64,000 nucleotides of DNA from Cycas panzhihuaensis (taxonomy: Eukaryota; Cycadophyta), in the NCBI GenBank assembly GCA_023213395.1, contig CM041465.1, positions 187,185,741-187,249,740 on the forward strand, in the 5' to 3' direction. The position numbers and the translations under genes are program-made. The notes under the pieces were generated by a model. The model worked only from the letters and a program-made list of their open reading frames with translations, did no database searches and was not told the DNA's origin. Below, piece by piece: positions 48,911 through 61,547 of this stretch. Each line of letters begins with the position of its first letter. Position 1 is the stretch's first letter.

Positions 48911-50836
48911 ATACAATCTCTAAGTTGTTTAGCTTGTTACTTGTGTAAGGATTGTGATTGGAGTATGATTGGTTGCATGTAATGTTAATGGCCTAAAAAT
49001 TCATTTAAAATATCAGTAGAAGGTCTTTAAAATTTCTCTTTTCATTATAGAATCATCATTCAAAGGAAAGATAACATGTATTTGAGATAAAAAACTTTTG
49101 ATTAACATTGCATGTTATTAAACTTCTTGAAATTTTATATAAGTAGTTGCATGTTATGTTACATGTCATACTAGTACTTTTCTTTCCTTGGTAAAGTGTG
49201 TATTACATCTAAAGGAAATAGTTTCATACTCATTTTATTATGCTTAATTTTTTAAATAATAAAAAAAAGGAATATTATATACATAGTTAGTTTTATTTAC
49301 TTATTTGTTGAAGGTAGAATAGATCTTATAGTTTCATTGATTATCTTTATATATTTCATTTTATTTTGTTGGAAAATATAAACTAAAAAAAAAAGATACA
49401 TAAACCTCTTTCCATTACCTATCCCTTCCCCTTTATTTAAGTAGAACCCCAAAGGTTAAAATAATCAAAGGATATGAGTCCTTAGGAAGGACATAAGCAA
49501 CATTATTAGAGTAGCTCTGAACTTAGAACTCCTTCACCCAGTTGTGTAGGCTAGTAGATTCAATCACCCTAATATATCCTAGCCTTTTGTTACCTCATTC
49601 AATTATATCCTCATTAAACGACACAACTAGGTGGAGACTCCTTCTTAGGAGTTAGATAAAGTTGATCACTTAGATCCTCTTAGACTTTATATCTCTTAGT
49701 CTTGATTTAAATGAAAAATAACATTTCATTGATTGAGAGATATCTAGTTTAGGTCCACTTGAGACACACCATAAACTACGTATATAAGAGACATTTATGA
49801 TCAATAGAACTCTTTTCTTCTACCTCATATGTAGGAAATATTTTATCTGGTGGGCATATGTGGATGCTCTTTAGTCTTTTTAGGGTTTTCATGGGTAGAT
49901 TTTCATGGTTATGTAGGTAATTTCATTTATTTTTTTCTTGTGTCTTTTTGATCAATTTATAGACACTATAGATAATATGATGATAGATCCTTATGGTAGC
50001 TACATTCTTCTTAAAATGATGTCTCTTCACGATATCATATTGTAAAGTATTTAGACAATATAATTATACTTTATTTCATCATCTCCTTAAATACCTTCTT
50101 CATCTCTATTTTTATTAATGAGATGCTTCATTATTCTCTATACACTATGTCTTTTTAAAGAGTTATCTCTTTCCTCATATAACCTCATCATTACAATGCC
50201 TTCACATATCTAATCAATCCTACTCAATATATCTCAATAGTCATATCACACATATCAATCTTATGTTATTATATTGTAAATATGTCCACCCATATCAAAT
50301 TTTCCATAATCATAATCTTTATATAAACTCTAGCTTTTCACTTAATTATATTAAAACCCTTAAAACCCTAGTTTCAATGTCCATTCATATTCTATAAACC
50401 TGTTATGAAAAATTTTAAATCAGATATACCTCCTATCATTTCTTATTAGTGCCAATATATCATTAATCATTTCTTTCAATTATTGTATAATAATACTAAT
50501 ATAAGCCAATTACCTATTTTATTTACACTAATGGATAACTAGCTTCTCATCTCACTCTTATAGGGTCATCAATTCTATTTGGGTAATCTCTTATGGATGA
50601 ACTTCACACACTTGTATGCTTCGTATAAGTGCATCGCATCTGTATAATAAATATCAACAATAACTAATACATTAATAATATTACCCATCAATTTGATATC
50701 TCTTCTTTAACTATGTGTGGCTCTCATAATCTTTATCTTACTTTAATCTCGATCACATCTTAGTGGCATAACCTATTTTTGGCTTTAAATCAATCTCTAA
50801 TAATGGATTCTATAATGGTTCATACTGACTCTATAA
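48911..50836. other. AT-rich DNA, mostly unassigned
   Basis: No coding similarity. Near 49621-49660, AACTAGGTGGAGACTCCTTC resembles the GGTGGCGACTCC string found at the LTR/primer junction of Tat/Athila-type Gypsy elements; this is a weak, single-motif hint only. Confidence 0.35.
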
Positions 50837-50841
50837 CTATT
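50837..50841. repeat. Target-site duplication CTATT, left of Copia-5
   Basis: Identical to 58407-58411. Confidence 0.85.
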
Positions 50842-51148
50842 TGATGGATGTTAATACATCAAGGTCATTAGATTAATTATATGAATGCGACTTTAGGTTA
50901 GCTAAGTCACATAGTTAAATATAATTTCATTTATATTTAAGTATAATTTTAGGATCATTTCATTAGGCAAGAAACTCCTTTAGAAACCCTAATGTATATC
51001 CTCTGATATATAAGACTAAATGTGAAAGGGAAAGTCATAATTCTCACCTGTCATTTTGCCTCTCATTCTTGTTCTCTTCATTTTTACTCTTATTATGTGC
51101 CATTACTTTAGTGTAGTGGAGTGTGGAAACTAGATCCTTCACCTAACA
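50842..51148 (+). repeat. 5' LTR of Copia-5
   Basis: It begins TGATGGATG and ends CCTAACA. It is repeated at 58102-58406, where the first dinucleotide is TC. Confidence 0.92.
51007..51014 (+). promoter_or_regulatory. Putative LTR TATA box (Copia-5)
   Basis: TATATAAG is conserved at 58265-58272 in the 3' LTR. Confidence 0.45.
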
Positions 51149-51150
51149 AC

Positions 51151-51163
51151 TGGTATTAGAGCC
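51151..51163 (+). other. Primer-binding site, Copia-5
   Basis: TGGTATTAGAGCC lies two bases after the LTR; it has one transition from the tRNA-Met type. Confidence 0.82.
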
Positions 51164-53158
51164 ATTATTGACTACATTTCCCCACTAGGCTTACACAAAG
51201 CCTTTAATGCTTCTCACTCACAATTCATGTGTGGTTGAGATCTTATTTGGGAACTTTATTTTGTATTAGAGAGCTTAAAAATATATTATTTTATATGTTG
51301 CTATATTTTCTATGTGTGCAAAATTTTAGAGATGAAAAAGATAGGTTTTTGAAGCCATTTATTTACCGAAATAGCCCTGGAAGCATTGAAGGCCTAAAAT
51401 TTTATAAAAAAATTGACCATATCAAATTTTGATAAAATTTTATGTGCAGGGTCACCTTGCTAAGAGGATCATTTTTGGATTCTAGAGAATATTTAGATTT
51501 AGCCTATAACAACTATTTTTTAGCTAAAATAAAAGGTCAAAATTTGTAGATGCGTGACCTAAGGCCCTTTTCGCAATGAAATCCTTTAAATATAAGCTAA
51601 AAATCAGAAAGGTTTATTGAGATATTTAGTAGATTTATGTATTTGGAGTATTTTGAGATAAATTTAATCAAATTTTATCCATGCGTTAATAAGATCTTTG
51701 CAGTTTTCTAATGCATGTTGAATCTACCTACTCAACCCCATAAAAAATATTGTAAGGGCATTTCAAGCAGTTTTTTATCCATTTTTGGAGATGATACAAA
51801 AGGGAAAGTTGATGTATATGTCAAGATGAAGCTTTCGACATATTGAAGTTTGGATTCTGAGATAGTGAATCCAATAAGATTATGATTTTATTTTTTTTTT
51901 TGGGCAAAAAGTTTTTATGTCTTTTTAGAAATATGATTTCACCATCTTATTAAAAATAATATTTTGAATACTTTTTCCTTTTGTCATAAATTCAAATTCC
52001 ATCATTTAGGCCTCCATATTTATAATTTTTAGAAAATTTTACCCATTTATTATTATTTATAAATTTTGTAAAAAAAAATCACAAAATAGGCTAAAATAAC
52101 ATTTTAGTAGAAAGTCGATCCATTTTTTGAACCTTTGTAGATATTGTATTAAAATTTCTAAAAATATATTTGGAAACATTGCACTAAATCAAAGGAAACC
52201 TTAGATTAAAAGTAACATCCAGTTCCTCTACTAAATCTAACATGCTTTTTCTATTTTCACACATAACAAAGTAAGCACAAAAGAAAAACAAGTATATTTG
52301 GCATCTTTCTATTTTAGTTTTTAGTTCAATTTATTCAGAAACAACTTGTATTATTTCTTAAAAGGAATCTCATCTGTATGATTTATACCACTAGTTCTTG
52401 ACTTGTGCACACACTCACCTTGGTTGAAATAGACCACAATTGGTCAAAGTCTGGGCCCTAAGAGAAGTGTGAGTTTCATATTGGGTCTAGTTTTAACCAG
52501 AATAGTGGTGGAGGGATAGGTTAACCACACCTACGGCCTCCAATTAGGGATAATCCTGATAACTACCCAAAAAAACTAAAAACTTCAATCAAGATTAAAA
52601 TATACTTAGTCTAATATCTATCATAGTTATGGGATACATACGTATCTTTTGACTCTTTAGAGGAGGTATATACCTACTCACTAATGAACTAGGTGAGGAT
52701 TGAGAGTATTTAAGCTCCACTATAACTTAGATTTTATCATCAAGTATAGATGCAAGTATCGTAGGTGAAGGCCTTAATATATATACTAGAAGCCCCCTTA
52801 GGCATCGACACCTCAACTACTTTGAACTTGAGATAAAGGTTTGGGTTTAATCACATATCCTACATTAGACTTGTTTTTTTAGTTATGTGTATCCATATGC
52901 CAACTTCTACATGGGTATAATCTTGATTTTATGATCACATGACACATCATTTATCATTGTGATCCTTATATTGCCATTTGTACATATCATTAAATCCTAT
53001 TATGTCAAGAGTATTTTCCATAAGTGTTGGTGGCCTATTATTATTTCATACTACTTAATCATATTTCTCCCTACTATGCAAGGTGTATCAACCACATGTG
53101 TTAGTGGCATTTTTATTTACTATTTCTTCACTACCTCTTTTACTTCATCATCTTTACC
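51164..53158 (+). other. Copia-5 leader, no gene seen
   Basis: 2 kb of AT-rich DNA between primer site and gag, without protein similarity. Confidence 0.55.
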
Positions 53159-54290
53159 ATGTCTTCTCAATTTAAGTAGAATGTAAACTACATCTTAAAA
53201 GGGAAAGATAATTGGGATATATGGTATACTAGAGTCAAGAATACTACTAAGTATAAAGGCCTTTAGAGAGCCCATATGTAGTTTATACCTATCATTCCTG
53301 TGATAGTAATGGCACATGCCTCTAGAGAAATTCCACCTATAACTCCAATAGATCCTATAGCTAAATTACAATGGGAAATTGATGATGAGAAGATTCATGT
53401 AGATATTCTATTAGTGACTGATCACTCCCTACATAATCTAATTAATGAAGAATAATATGATACAACTTGGAAAGTCCTTAAAATTCTTAAAACAAATTTC
53501 GATGTAAAGTTTGACCTTGAATTTGTTCATCTAGTCTTAAAGATGAACAAGATGAATATGCAGAAGGGATATGCACATGAAATAATCAACCTCCTTTGAA
53601 TAATCAAATAAGTAAAAAACAAAAATTTTAAGACCCAATGTATTACATGGGTGTTTCACATATAGTCCTGCCTATATGTACCTGATTATAAGAACTTTCT
53701 TGGGAGTCTTCAATCAAGTGGAATATTAAAGATACTTAACTTCAAAACTCTTGTAGATAAGTTTATAGAATTTGATAAGACCTTTGATACTAATTTTGTA
53801 ACCTCAGATCCTCTTCTGAATGTAGCTTTTGACATGGAAGAAGAAGTATGCTTCTTAAAGAATTAGGTTCCCTCTCAGGGTAGAGGAAATAATTGAGCAA
53901 GAGGTAGAGGACAAGGTAGAGGAAATCAACCACAAGATCAATAAAACCCTCAACAATAATAGCCTAGATAGTCTCAAGGCCAAGCACCACCTTTTAATGT
54001 AAGACAATTAGGCTAAACCAATACTTTAGGAACTAGAAATCAGATTATCATGTGTGAAAGGTGTAATAGAAAGTGACACCTTACAAAGGATTATTGTATA
54101 CCTACATACAAGTTGCCTAAATTTCAATAGAAATACAAGACTCACAATGTTGATGAAACATATGAAGAATAATTTGGTGGCATAGGTTTTGCTCAAGCAC
54201 ACATTCAAAGACTTGAGGAAAGAACCATTAATCAAACTAAGAGGTATTTTGAAGCTCATTGTAGCTATGCCACTTATGATCTTGAACTCT
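53159..54290 (+). pseudogene. Copia-5 gag remnant
   Basis: An ATG at 53159 starts MSSQFK followed by a stop, then YILKGKDNWDIWYTRVKN, a standard Copia gag N-terminus. The UBN2 part (LQWEIDDEKIHVDILLVTD and following) is readable with isolated stops. Repeated GRGRGQGRGN near 53885-53925 is an Arg/Gly-rich RNA-binding-like stretch. The zinc knuckle at 54053-54097 reads CERCNRK-stop-HLTKDYC, with all four metal ligands kept and a stop in place of the usual Gly. Confidence 0.85.
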
Positions 54291-57200
54291 AATGGAAATC
54301 CCTCTTGAAGTTACAAATAGCATAACTTCAAATACCTCCTTATGGATCATGGATATAGGAGCAATATAACATATGACCTACAACTGAGATCTATATCAAA
54401 CATTTGATTCCAACGTATATGGTACCATTCACATGGCTAACAAATCCTAACAACTAGTCGAAGGTATTGGAAACATATGCCTAAAACTCCTAGGCTTGAG
54501 AGACTTTACATTACTTGATGTCTTGTACATTTCTAATATGAAACAAAGCCTACTATCCTTATCCACTCTTATCTCTCATGGATTCAATCTTAGTGTTATT
54601 GTAAATAACCAAACTCTCTAGGTTATTCATCCTCTAACAAATCAAGTGGTCTTAATTAGAAAGCTTACTGGCAAATTATTTAAGTTGAATGAATCCCCAT
54701 CTTCTAAAGCTAATTGTGCTTAAAGCCCTTATGCTGATGAAGACTTTGCTTTTAATACCACTTTGACATACCCTAAGCTGTCGCTAGAAGCTCTTTAGCA
54801 TTCTCACATGGGCCATGCTTATATCAATTAACTTAGAGATCTTTGTCATACCCTTCCAGGTCTTCTTAAGGTCCCCTCTAAGCCTTTTAAATATGAAGTT
54901 TGTATCATATCTAGATCTTATAGACAACTCTTTGTTGATAGTTAGTGGAAATTGAGTCATCCTCTTCAATTGGTACACTCTAATCTATGTAGACCGATGA
55001 CCATTCCATCATTGAAGTAGAAATTATATTACATATCTTTTATTAATGATTTCACCATGAAAATATAGGTGGATTTTCTAACCAGGAAAGATGAGGCATT
55101 TGATGTTTTTAAAGCTTTTAAAGTTCATACTGAAAAGGAGTCATGTTATCAAATTAAGTGTCTTCAAACAGATAATAGTGAAGAATATACCTCTACTAAG
55201 TTTGAAACATATTTATGAGATAACAACATCAAGCATCACACTATAATAGTAGGCAACCCCTAACATAATAGATTTACTGAGTGCATAAATAGGTTTATTA
55301 TGAATATGGCTTAAGTTATACTAGTTTATAAAAATATACCTACTTACCTATGGGTGGAAGTAATTTAAACAACTGTTTATTGCATGAATACTATCAACCC
55401 ATCTAAAGGAGGAACTTCTCCTAATAAAAAGTAAACTGGATAGATCCCCATTGCCTACCACTTCAAAATATTTCGCTTAACATATTATGCCTATATACTG
55501 GATGAAGATAGAAACAAACTCTAGCCTAGGGAACTTAAAGGCATCTTTATTAGATACCCTATAGACAAGAAAAGATACAAGGTTTTTATACCTTCACAAT
55601 GAAAGATTATTGTCACCAGAGACATGGTATTTGCTAAAATAGAGGATCAATTATTATACTTACACTCCAAAATATTGAACCATCATTATTATGATACTAC
55701 TCAATATGATGTATAAATTCTAAAAATTTGGGGGGGCGGGGAGACACTCAAGACTTACTCAAACTATTAAAATCTGATAATAGAGCCACATAGTATAGTA
55801 GTTGTGAGTCTAAACTAATGAGTACATATCATGCACCACCATTCTAGAATATTAGAGTTGATAAAGGTAAAGTAATGGTAGATGGACCATGCTCCCCAAA
55901 TGAGTCAATATCCTCCTCAACAAATATATAAAATGATCTTTTTCAGGATCTAAATGAAGACCATGTAGTTGGAGAAATGAAGACCTCATTCCTAACTTGA
56001 GGTTATCATGAAGCGTACTAACTAAATAAGGATATATGATCTGATGAGGTAGGCAAAATTGGTACTCAAAGTGCCTATAGAGCCAAGATGTAGTAATCAC
56101 TTTTCATTGAGTTAGAACCAACAGAACTGCATCTTGATCTCAATGAAGAGCCCCTCTCATACCGGTAAGCTATAAAACACACAACTTAGAGGAATGCTAT
56201 GAATGAAGAGTATTAATCTCTTATAAAAAATAGTACATGGGAGGTTGTTGACTTACCACTTAGAAGAAAGGTAGTTTGAAATAAATGGGTGTACAAAAAT
56301 AAATACAGATCTGATGGCACCCTTGAAAACCACAAGGTGAGGTTGGTAGCAAAGGGATTCATATAAGGGAAGGCATTGACTACACTGAAGTCTTTGCACC
56401 TATAACCAGGTGGACAACAATTAAAACTCTTGTGGCCTTAGTAGCTCAATATGGCTAAAAGATTTACTAGCTCAATGTAAAAGTTACATTTCTCAATGGT
56501 GAGCTTAAAGAAGAAATTTATATGGCCTAGCCTAAAGGATTTAAGATTGCTTATTTAGAGTATAAGGTATACATGCTCAAAAATTCCTTGTATGGCCTTA
56601 AAAGAGCCCCTCATGCTTGGTTTACCAAGTTGTTAGGAAGAATAAGACAACTTGGATATGAGGTTTATGACTACTAGGATATTGATGCAGCACTATTCAT
56701 CAAATGCCAAAAAGATAAAGTCACTTATCTTTTAATCTTTGTGGATGATATGCTTATAACATGGAATAATGAACATGCAATCAGCCAGCTAAAGAAGGAC
56801 TTAGTTAAGACATTTGAATTATCTAACCTTGGGTTGATGAAATACTACTTGGGGATTGAAGTCACTCAAAAAACCCTTGTGGGCAATCAACGATCTTCTA
56901 ACAAAGTTTTAATTGGAAGATGTTCAAACTATAGCCACTCTAATAGAACTCAATGTCAAACTAACAGTTGATGGTGATGATCAAGAGGTAGACACAATAC
57001 TTTACAGGCAACTTATAAGTAGTCTCATCTATACTACTAATACAAGACCTGATATTACACACTCTATTGGCATTCTTGCTCATTATATAACAAATCCTAA
57101 GTAGAATCACTAGTAAGTAGTAGTGTGAGTGTTGAGATACCTTAAGATAACTAACAAATATAGTGTGTTATATGAACCCAATTCAGAGTTCAAACTATAT

Positions 57201-57629
57201 TCATATACAGATTCAGACTTTATTGAAGATGAAAACATAGGAAGATCAACATCCAAGTACATAACATTTCTTGGAATAATACCAATATTATGGAGATCTA
57301 GATGATAGAAGATAGTTGTTGATTCATCTGTCAAAGCTAAATACATTACTACTTTTAAGACCAACAAGGAGCTGATATGGCTTAGGAAATTATTAGAAAC
57401 ATCAAATATCACCTAAATAAGTCCTACTAGCCTTCTTGTGGAAAATCAATCAGTAATCCACATAGTAAAAAATCCTATATTTCACGATTGTACCAAACAC
57501 ATAAGTATAAAAGTCCATAAGATTCAAGAACTAGTTTATAATGGCATAATTCAATTGGAGTACTGCCCCATAGCAGATCAAGTAGCTGATATCTTCACCA
57601 AACCATTGCAAATGGTGAAGTTTGAATAA
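54291..57629 (+). pseudogene. Copia-5 pol remnant
   Basis: Protease motif WIMDIGAI at 54343-54366 (DSG reads DIG). Pre-integrase zinc region about 54790-54915: a stop at 54796-54798 replaces the Trp of LWH, then HSHMGHAYIN. Integrase core about 54985-55330: the first catalytic Asp reads Asn (HSNLCRPM), while QTDNSEEYTS keeps the second. RT about 56200-56900: the active-site box is FVDDM at 56738-56752, both Asp kept. RNase H about 56990-57400: SYTDSDFIEDENIGRSTSKY is kept but the downstream E-A-E reads KAK. The end, ADIFTKPLQMVKFE, precedes the stop at 57627-57629. The last 63 codons (57438-57629) are open. Overall dead. Confidence 0.9.
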
Positions 57630-58090
57630 TTTTATAAGTAGCTCGTCCTTCCAGCCTCTATCTCCAACTAATTGGAGGAGATGATAATATGATCATCATA
57701 CTCTATTCCATTCGTGAAAACCTCTTATAAGTGCTAAAGAATAAGAGTAAGTCTTTACTCTATCATATTTGTAAAAACCCCTTATGGGTACAGAAGGATA
57801 AGGGTTGTACTAGTCTTAGAAAATTAAAACCTATAAAAACCTAAAAGGGTATGGGGGATGACTAAATGGTATATGGAGATTCAATAGATCAAGCTGCACA
57901 TTTAAGCTTCTTGGCTATCAGGCTACATCAAGATCTGCTTTGGCCATTTTGATTTAAAGGGCTATAGATCTTAGAAAGTTTGGGGGCTTTTATTCCCTAT
58001 GAGGATTTTCCCAAAAAATTGTCAATATAATAATGAGGCTCAAATGAAGACCTCATATAATAGATTTTAACATAATGACATTTTACCATT
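57630..58090 (+). other. Copia-5 region between pol and 3' LTR
   Basis: 460 bp without coding sequence. Two diverged copies of a roughly 65-bp segment occur (about 57705-57755 and 57765-57815: CTCTAT.CCATT/CATATT.GTGAAAACC.CTTAT). Confidence 0.5.
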
Positions 58091-58101
58091 AAAGGGGAGA
58101 T
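58091..58101 (+). other. Polypurine tract, Copia-5
   Basis: AAAGGGGAGAT abuts the 3' LTR. Confidence 0.88.
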
Positions 58102-58406
58102 TCATGGATGCTAATGCATTAAGGTCATTAGATTAATTATGAATGTGACTTTAGGTTAGCTAAGTTACATAGTTAAATGTAATTTCATTTATATTTAGGT
58201 GTAATTTTGGGATCATGTCATTAGTGGGGAAACTTCTTTGGAAATCCTAATGCATATCCTTTGATATATAAGGTTGAATGTGAAAGGAAGAGTTATAATT
58301 CTCACCTCTGATTTTTTCTCTCAATCTTGTTCTCTTCATTTTTCCTCTTATTATATGCCATTGCTTTATTGTAGTGAAGTGTGGTAACTAGATCCTTCAC
58401 CCAACA
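58102..58406 (+). repeat. 3' LTR of Copia-5
   Basis: 305 bp, ends CCCAACA, followed by the CTATT duplication at 58407-58411. Confidence 0.92.
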
Positions 58407-58411
58407 CTATT
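58407..58411. repeat. Target-site duplication CTATT, right of Copia-5
   Basis: Identical to 50837-50841. Confidence 0.85.
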
Positions 58412-58552
58412 AACCTACTTTTTCTTCTATTGAATAACTCTTATAAACTCTCACTAGGCCTTACTTCACTTGTGCTACATGATTTCTTGCTTCACCTTAA
58501 CTCTTTCACTAATTCTAATATAATATTAGAAATTTTAAAGACTTTGATACTA

Positions 58553-59020
58553 TGTTAAATTATCTATAACAACTTATATAGAAGTATGTAATAAAGTAAC
58601 ATATAATATAATCATATGATTAATCAAGTATATTATGAACATAATAAATGAAAAAGATAATGGCACAATAGATAATGATACAAACATTATATGTCAACCA
58701 TCTTTAATGTGGAAAACTTATGAATGGGAAAAACTACTTCTAAATGTTTATGAGATCTCATATTATGAAGAATAATCAGTTATCCATATGGTAAGTCACC
58801 CTATCCTTAGAAGGAAGACAAGGTGACCTAATTTTCTTTATAATAAACATTACCCTTATATAGATGTATATGTTCATTATTATCTAATCATATTTCACCA
58901 TTATCTCAATTAGAATGATCATGTGTGTGGAACTTCTTACATTGTTCAATGATAACTTTGACCTCTTAACCACTAATTAAGCAATACTTATCAATATTTA
59001 TGAACTTTAATATTCCAACA
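58553..59020 (-). repeat. Orphan Copia-type LTR, copy 2
   Basis: 468 bp, partner of 42073-42548. On the - strand it begins TGTTGGAATATT and ends TTTAACA, followed by TAGTATCAAAGTC, a decayed tRNA-Met primer site. As with copy 1, only a primer-side LTR is present. Confidence 0.75.
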
Positions 59021-60356
59021 AGTTTTGGAACTTATGATATTTATGCTTAGTCCTTGTCAATAACTTTACTTTTCTCACTTGGGCTATTTATAAGATAGGA
59101 AAGGAGATTAATTACAGGAGCTTTGTAAGGAAAGGAAGATATCTTGATTTTATTAGTAGTATGGACTTTATAAATCCTTTTATTTATTTTAGGGATTATT
59201 ACATGGACTAGAGGATCTTGGTATTTATTTTGGGGGATTGTGCATTGTCTTTAAGGGGACTTACTTGAGAGGAGTTTTTCATTTAAAAAAAAAGGGGGGT
59301 TTTCATTTGAAAAAGAAGGGGAGCACATTCAAAGAAGGAAGGAGAGATTGCTAAGTATGGCATATGTTACACAGTTAGACTTAGTTGAGATGTATTATTA
59401 GATAACACTTATTATAACATTATCAATATCTTTATGCTATGCATATTAGAATATATGATGTTGATAAGGTGGTAATATTATTATGGGTAGAATGCTTTCT
59501 TGAAAGGGATTATGAATATGTAGGTTGCTTATGTGCTTAATATTTAGTAACTTCTTCTATAGTGATAAATGGTACAATGTGTAATATGTAATGGTAACTT
59601 GATTTAGGACCCTGCATTGATCTTATATATTGATGACTTAGTCTATGACCATGCGTTAATAATCTGTATTAATGACTTAAATTGGGACCATATACCAATA
59701 GTTTGGTTTAGGACCATTATGATGAGACATCATTAATCTTTAGATGATATGGTTTAGGACCATATGTATAAGTTGCTAGTAGTTTTAGTCTTAACATATT
59801 AACATAGTAAAGGGCTAGGTGTTATGTGATACCATCAAATGGACATTGGAGTTCTTACATTGAGCCATAGTTTAGTCCTTATCAATGATTAAATTAATAT
59901 ATATTGTTGAGTTGGGATTTAGGTTAATAGTAAAGAGGAAGTACCTAAGCTTAGGGATAGATATTCATGTCAAGTTTTCAAATGGTTAGGGGATGAATAT
60001 CTATTAGCAATCCATTTTTTCCCACCTGACAGATAAATACTATACTTTGATCCCATATAAATACTCAATAGAAATTATAAAACAATATTAGACTTGTATT
60101 ATAAATTTAGAAATTTATACTTAGGCTATATATTTAATTCCCCATTATGAAGAGTAATTTACATGGATACTAGTATCTTTGCATTTCTTAGACTATCAAC
60201 ATAACATATATCATTCCATTCATGTGGTTTATTATGTTGTTATTATGATTATTGTGGTGTCAAGTTCAAATAATCTTAAAGAAGTTATATTAATGGCATT
60301 AGTAAAAGGAATTTTTGTTTGTTATTCTATACCATTTGGAGCATTAGGTTATTACA
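59021..60356 (+). repeat. Gypsy-4 5' LTR (truncated)
   Basis: 59890-60356 aligns with the Gypsy-1 LTR (26320-26842) and 60150-60356 with 63110-63256 of its own 3' LTR. It ends GGTTATTACA. A degenerate repeat of GGTTTAGGACCAT-type strings lies at 59600-59775. The left part is missing or overlaps the orphan Copia LTR. Confidence 0.65.
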
Positions 60357-60439
60357 TTATATCGCTTGATGTTTAAAATGTTAAAATGTCAATGTAGATC
60401 ATCGACATCTTGTTGGACTATTACAACTAATGAAAATTT

Positions 60440-61315
60440 TATAATAGAAGTGGGGAGTTATCTCTATTAATTTTATAATAGGGTTTCAAAACAATATAAA
60501 GAAGAATGATTCTATTATAGTGGTGGTAAAAAGGCTTATTAAACTAGTGCAATTCATTGCTAGGTAATTGACACATAAATTGGTTAACATAATAGTAATC
60601 TTTATAAGAGAATTAGTGCAACTCCACAGAATCTTAAAGGCGATAGTCTCTAAAAGAGATGTGAAGTTTATATTTAGATTTTAGTAAGAATTATTTAAGG
60701 AATTAGGTACCAAATTAAACTTTAGTATAACATATAATCATAAATCAAATGCATATATAGAATAATATAATCAAGTGCTTGAAGACATGTTACAAATGTA
60801 TATGATGGAGTAACCATCTAAATGAGAATTCCCATATGTACTTAGTAGAGTTTACTTATAATAATAATTATTTCATATCTATTAGCATAATCCCATTTAA
60901 ATATTTATATGAATGAAGATGCAATACTCCATTAAATTAAGAAAATTTTGAAGATAGATATACTATTGGTCTAAAAACATTGCAAGAAATAGAGTAGTAG
61001 TTTGCAAGCATAAAGATGCATCTTAAAGTAGTGCAAAACTAATAAAAGAACTATGCTAACATAAATAGAATAATAATGAAATTTGAAGAAAGAGATAAAA
61101 TTTTCCTTCAAATTAGACTGAAACAAAGCTCCTTAAAGTTGGGAGAGTATAAGAAACAAATAATGATAAACTATAGTCCATTTGAGATTCTAGAGAAAAT
61201 AAGGCCTATTACATATAGGCTTACATTACCATCTAGTATAAATATGCTTAGTGTATTCCATATTTTATTATTAAAATGTTATATTCATGATTATAACCAT
61301 ATTTTTGATTAGTCT
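60440..61315 (+). pseudogene. Gypsy-4 integrase remnant
   Basis: The core begins WGVISINFIIGFQNNIKKND at about 60451, then IIVVVKRLIKLVQFIA, the Gypsy integrase core. The first catalytic Asp (SMDFI) reads Asn, the second (SDRD) reads Lys near 60652, and the Glu is kept near 60756-60760 before a stop. The C-terminal part is open at 61076-61312 (78 codons) with RDKIFLQIRLKQSSLKLG, GPFEIL-like SPFEILEKI and VFHILLLKCYI, the region preceding the chromodomain. Gag, protease, RT and RNase H are absent between the LTRs, so this is an internally deleted element. Confidence 0.72.
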
Positions 61316-61547
61316 ATAATCTAAGTGGAGTTAGGGACATGATTTTAGGTGTAGCTTATTTAAATATTAGATTGAAAGATAAATATTTTAAAGAATCAAG
61401 TTATCGAGTAGGTTAAGGTTCAATACAAACATTTGTAACTAAAAGAGGCCACCTAAGAATTTGCAATGAAAATGTAGTAGAACTATCCCTATTTATTCAC
61501 ATGATATAGCAATATAAAGGATAATACTCCTTTTAAGAGGGGAGGAA

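Larger units (their letters stand above)
50842..58406 (+). mobile_element. Copia-5: full-length, decayed Ty1/Copia element
   Basis: 7.6 kb with LTRs of 307 and 305 bp, CTATT duplications, a tRNA-Met primer site, a long leader (2 kb), gag with a CCHC knuckle, full pol and a polypurine tract. It carries many stops and several missing active-site residues. The LTRs differ by about 11% by eye. It inserted just left of an orphan Copia LTR (58553-59020). Confidence 0.93.

Noticed and set aside
54784-54978. 64-codon - strand ORF
   Set aside because: It is antisense to the pre-integrase region of Copia-5 pol.
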